Source of the DNA: a virus
Direction: 5' to 3' (one strand)
Virus record (IMG/VR): IMGVR_UViG_3300028025_000604
Location: 1 to 31,321 of that record
DNA length: 31,321 nucleotides
Under the pieces are notes generated by a model. The model saw nothing but the letters and a program-made list of their open reading frames with translations, searched no databases and was not told the origin of the DNA. Of the stretch, positions 29,998-31,321 are shown in pieces; the stretch's first letter is position 1; each line of letters opens with the position of its first letter. The translations under genes and the position numbers were made by a program.

Positions 29998-30413
29998 GCT
30001 TGCCTCACCATGACTTCAACCTTTGCCACCTCACCATAAACTTTGGTTGAGTGGATAGAAGTTATTTGTGAATCGTTAAAAAACACGATTTTGTCCATGC
30101 CATCAATAACCGATTTAATTACGTTATCCAAATCGGGGCGTTTTGTGTGTTTTTCGGTATCGTTTAAACAGGCTTCTGTGCGTTTTTTGGAGTAAGAGGG
30201 GGGGACGGGAAAGGTAACGTAAATAAACGCTTCTAATGCCCCTTCTAGGGCTTGTGAAGCACCCATTGCCGCCTTTGCCATCATTCCAACTTCAGATTCA
30301 TAGGTTTTTGTCTTTTCAGGGGTGTAAGCAACAGGAAATTTTCCCCTGGTTGAAAACCTTGGTCTGCCTTTGGCTATTGGATGCCCATAAACCGTAAACA
30401 TGATGGAAATCAT
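29994..30413 (-). CDS. rusA: RusA-type Holliday-junction resolvase
   Basis: This 139-residue nuclease resolves four-way DNA junctions made during phage recombination. The N-terminal strand MFTVYGHPIAKGRPRFST (5-22) is typical. The active site is KRPDLDNVIKSVIDGMDKIV (91-110), with Asp94, Asp96 and Lys100 at the positions of the catalytic residues of E. coli RusA, and Asp114 in FFNDSQI as the third acid. The ATG at 30413 overlaps the previous stop by ATGA; an internal ATG at 30401 is a possible alternative. It pairs with the Erf/exonuclease system and NinB. Confidence 0.88.
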   Translation of the reverse strand: MISIMFTVYGHPIAKGRPRFSTRGKFPVAYTPEKTKTYESEVGMMAKAAMGASQALEGALEAFIYVTFPVPPSYSKKRTEACLNDTEKHTKRPDLDNVIKSVIDGMDKIVFFNDSQITSIHSTKVYGEVAKVEVMVRQA

Positions 30414-30589
30414 TTTTTGTCTTTCTGCTCATTCATACGTTTGCGTAAGTCATCAGCAGCTGCTTGGCCTCGCCTCTTGGCAATGTCTGCCAAAGTCTGC
30501 TGCCACCAATATTGGGCTTCCCCCCTGCCTTCCTCTAGCGTTTTCTTTTTGAATCGCTTGATCCATTCCATTGCTTCCGATTGCCTCAT
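30410..30589 (-). CDS. Basic helical protein overlapping a second frame (59 aa)
   Basis: This frame is open from 30679. I give the internal ATG 30589, preceded by GGGAG only 3 bases away, because from here the sequence looks protein-like: EAMEWIKRFKKKTLEEGRGE, then WWQQTLADIAKRRGQAAADD, ending MNEQKDKK. The earlier codons look like out-of-frame text of the neighbouring frame. Its stop overlaps the rusA start (ATGA), so it is in the coupled chain. It may be a separate gene, or the second part of one protein joined to the 30689 frame by a +1 shift. Confidence 0.5.
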   Translation of the reverse strand: MRQSEAMEWIKRFKKKTLEEGRGEAQYWWQQTLADIAKRRGQAAADDLRKRMNEQKDKK

Positions 30590-30689
30590 AGTCTCCCGTA
30601 AGTTCAAGCGCTCTTGTAATGACAAACTCGCTAAATTGCTGGCCTTCTCTGACCCGATCAAGAATTCTGTTTGCTTCATAGTGGGTCAT
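30453..30689 (-). CDS. Frame with a plausible N-terminal half, partner of the overlapping gene (78 aa)
   Basis: ATG 30689 overlaps the stop of the replication-P-like gene as ATGA, so initiation here is likely. Residues 1-35 are convincing (MTHYEANRILDRVREGQQFS, then FVITRALELTGDYE). After about residue 40 the text (NARGRQGGSPILVAADFGRH) looks like the shadow of the overlapping frame, and the 30453 stop lies far inside the next gene. So the true product may be short, frameshifted into the other frame, or read as it stands. The opening resembles short helical proteins found in lambdoid nin regions. Confidence 0.45.
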   Translation of the reverse strand: MTHYEANRILDRVREGQQFSEFVITRALELTGDYEAIGSNGMDQAIQKENARGRQGGSPILVAADFGRHCQEARPSSC

Positions 30690-31075
30690 TTTGCGTATTG
30701 CTTTTTTATTGCAGCCAATTTAGCAAGCGCCTCTGCTCTGATTCTGTCGCTTTCAATTTGTTCGTGAATTGTCTTTTTACGCTCAATCAAAACTTCAGTT
30801 GGCGGTTTAACAGGGATTGACGGGCCTTGGTTGCACATATCCCGAAAAGCCAATGCGCTGGGGGGAAAGTCTTTGTCAAGTTTGTCAAGCGCAAAATCTA
30901 GGCTTGGCTTGTAAGTCAAGAATCTGCCCAAGCATCGTTTCCATGTTTCACGCACCAGCGTTGGGTCAACGTCTTGCCAATGCGTAATAAACCGTGAACC
31001 GTAAATGGCGTTCATCATGCCAAAAATGTAATCAAAGCCTGAGTCGGCATCACAAAAGTCGTGTTCGTTCCACAT
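30686..31075 (-). CDS. Phage replication protein P-like (129 aa)
   Basis: This protein resembles the replication-P group of phage proteins (helicase loaders such as lambda P) in a shortened form. The core YIFGMMNAIYGSRFITHWQD (17-36), then VRETWKRCLGRFLTYKPS and FPPSALAFRDMCNQGPSIP, is the usual pattern, followed by a charged helical tail ESDRIRAEALAKLAAIKKQY. Lambda P is longer (233 residues). It overlaps the end of the probable initiation protein by 26 bases and is coupled to the next gene by ATGA. It would recruit the host replicative helicase; that role is inferred. Confidence 0.6.
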   Translation of the reverse strand: MWNEHDFCDADSGFDYIFGMMNAIYGSRFITHWQDVDPTLVRETWKRCLGRFLTYKPSLDFALDKLDKDFPPSALAFRDMCNQGPSIPVKPPTEVLIERKKTIHEQIESDRIRAEALAKLAAIKKQYAK

Positions 31076-31321
31076 TTTCAGCCTCCAAAATTACAGTCTC
31101 AGGTTTAGCCCAGAATGGCGTTTGTGGGATTGATTTGCCCCTGGTCAATTCAGCCATTACGTTTTGACGTTCCTCAGAACGGGTTAATTTTTCTTTCACC
31201 CATGAAGCCTTGAATGTTTGCCAGTTCCTGACAACAATTTCATTCAATGCTTCCTCAAGTGTCCAGCCAGCCAACTTTGCCTGTCCAACAATGGCATCCA
31301 TCACCCGTTCAGTAATTTGCG
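31050..31321 (-). CDS. C-terminal part of a probable phage replication-initiation protein (partial)
   Basis: The frame is open to the right edge of the window, so the start lies outside; internal GTG and ATG codons near 31304 are not convincing starts. The visible ~90 residues include RVMDAIVGQAKLAGWTLEEA, then IVVRNWQTFKASWVKEKLTR, a pattern usual at the C-terminus of O-type phage replication proteins, and a tail ending AENVERTRLL. Position just before the P-like gene supports an O/P replication pair. The DNA-binding half, and any origin inside it, are not in the window. Confidence 0.5.
   Translation of the reverse strand, partial: QITERVMDAIVGQAKLAGWTLEEALNEIVVRNWQTFKASWVKEKLTRSEERQNVMAELTRGKSIPQTPFWAKPETVILEAENVERTRLL

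Noticed and set aside
30589-30679. Longer N-terminus of the 30410 frame starting at 30679
   Set aside because: The added residues mirror the good coding frame of the neighbour and have no ribosome site, so the internal start or a frameshift is more likely.
1-31321. tRNA or rRNA genes
   Set aside because: I saw no cloverleaf with a T-loop GTTCGAATC-type consensus and CCA-side stem; a covariance-model scan would be needed to exclude degenerate ones.
1-31321. Direct terminal repeat joining the two ends of the window
   Set aside because: The first and last bases share no obvious stretch; the window looks cut from a larger genome.

Overview
The window reads as most of a tailed-phage genome, not a bacterial chromosome. 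Genes are tightly packed, with many ATGA/GTGA overlaps. There are no rRNA or tRNA genes that I can see, and the virion genes form a nearly complete podovirus set in the order known from Salmonella phage P22: terS, terL, portal, scaffold, coat, gp4-like, gp10-like, three ejection-type proteins. The base composition is moderately AT-rich. The nearest-looking protein types (GTA-type 3TM holin, collar and lectin-like fibres, NinB/RusA/YbcO-like genes, and the beta-sandwich insert with a GTGTGG-x-GTYT core) suggest a phage of an aquatic Gram-negative proteobacterium, possibly a betaproteobacterium. That host guess is weak inference. No integrase, repressor or reverse transcriptase is visible.

Layout. 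(1) 1-3031, plus strand: an early operon with small unknown proteins, an Erf-type annealing protein, a YqaJ/lambda-exo-type nuclease, a small protein ending in an SSB-like acidic tip, a winged-helix-like protein and a zinc-ribbon protein. It meets the minus-strand genes tail to tail at 3021-3031. (2) 3021-5423, minus strand: a lysis cassette with a GH24 endolysin, 3TM holin, one single-TM protein, two small proteins and an XhlA-like coiled-coil/TM protein. (3) 5425-5967: a collar-domain fibre. (4) 5969-12018: three large ejection-type proteins. (5) 12032-15261: a small protein and the gp10- and gp4-like tail-hub proteins, both carrying inserted copies of one beta-rich domain. (6) 15271-20912: an island of fibre and decoration proteins. 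It ends at a clear intrinsic terminator at 20437-20464 and splits the P22 order between coat and gp4. (7) 20966-26998: coat, scaffold, portal, terL, terS. (8) 26991-28836: small accessory genes that include a GroES-like co-chaperonin and a zeta-toxin-like P-loop kinase. (9) 28837-28919: a dyad-symmetric region carrying a sigma70-like promoter for this late block. A lone plus-strand gene at 28920-29090 starts on its other side. (10) 29075-31321, minus strand: a lambdoid nin-like block (YbcO-like HNH nuclease, NrdR-like zinc ribbon, NinB, a 29-aa membrane protein, RusA, a pair of overlapping frames, a replication-P-like protein and the end of a probable replication-initiation protein).

How it fits together. 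If the genome is circular or circularly permuted, the missing segment joins the minus-strand replication genes at the right edge to the plus-strand recombination genes at the left edge. That is where divergent early promoters and a regulatory switch would sit. Recombination (Erf plus exonuclease plus SSB-like), replication and Holliday-junction processing (P-like, NinB, RusA, HNH) would feed concatemers to the terminase. The P22-type head would be filled through the portal and closed by the gp4/gp10-like proteins. The three large Gln/Ala/Gly-rich proteins would be ejected with the DNA, and the lysis cassette releases progeny. The most interesting points are the phage co-chaperonin, the dyad promoter next to a lone reversed gene, the eleven-residue repeats in one ejection protein, a duplicated DELGAxILGK peptide in another, the transposable-looking beta insert in two hub proteins, and the out-of-frame pair at 30410-30689.
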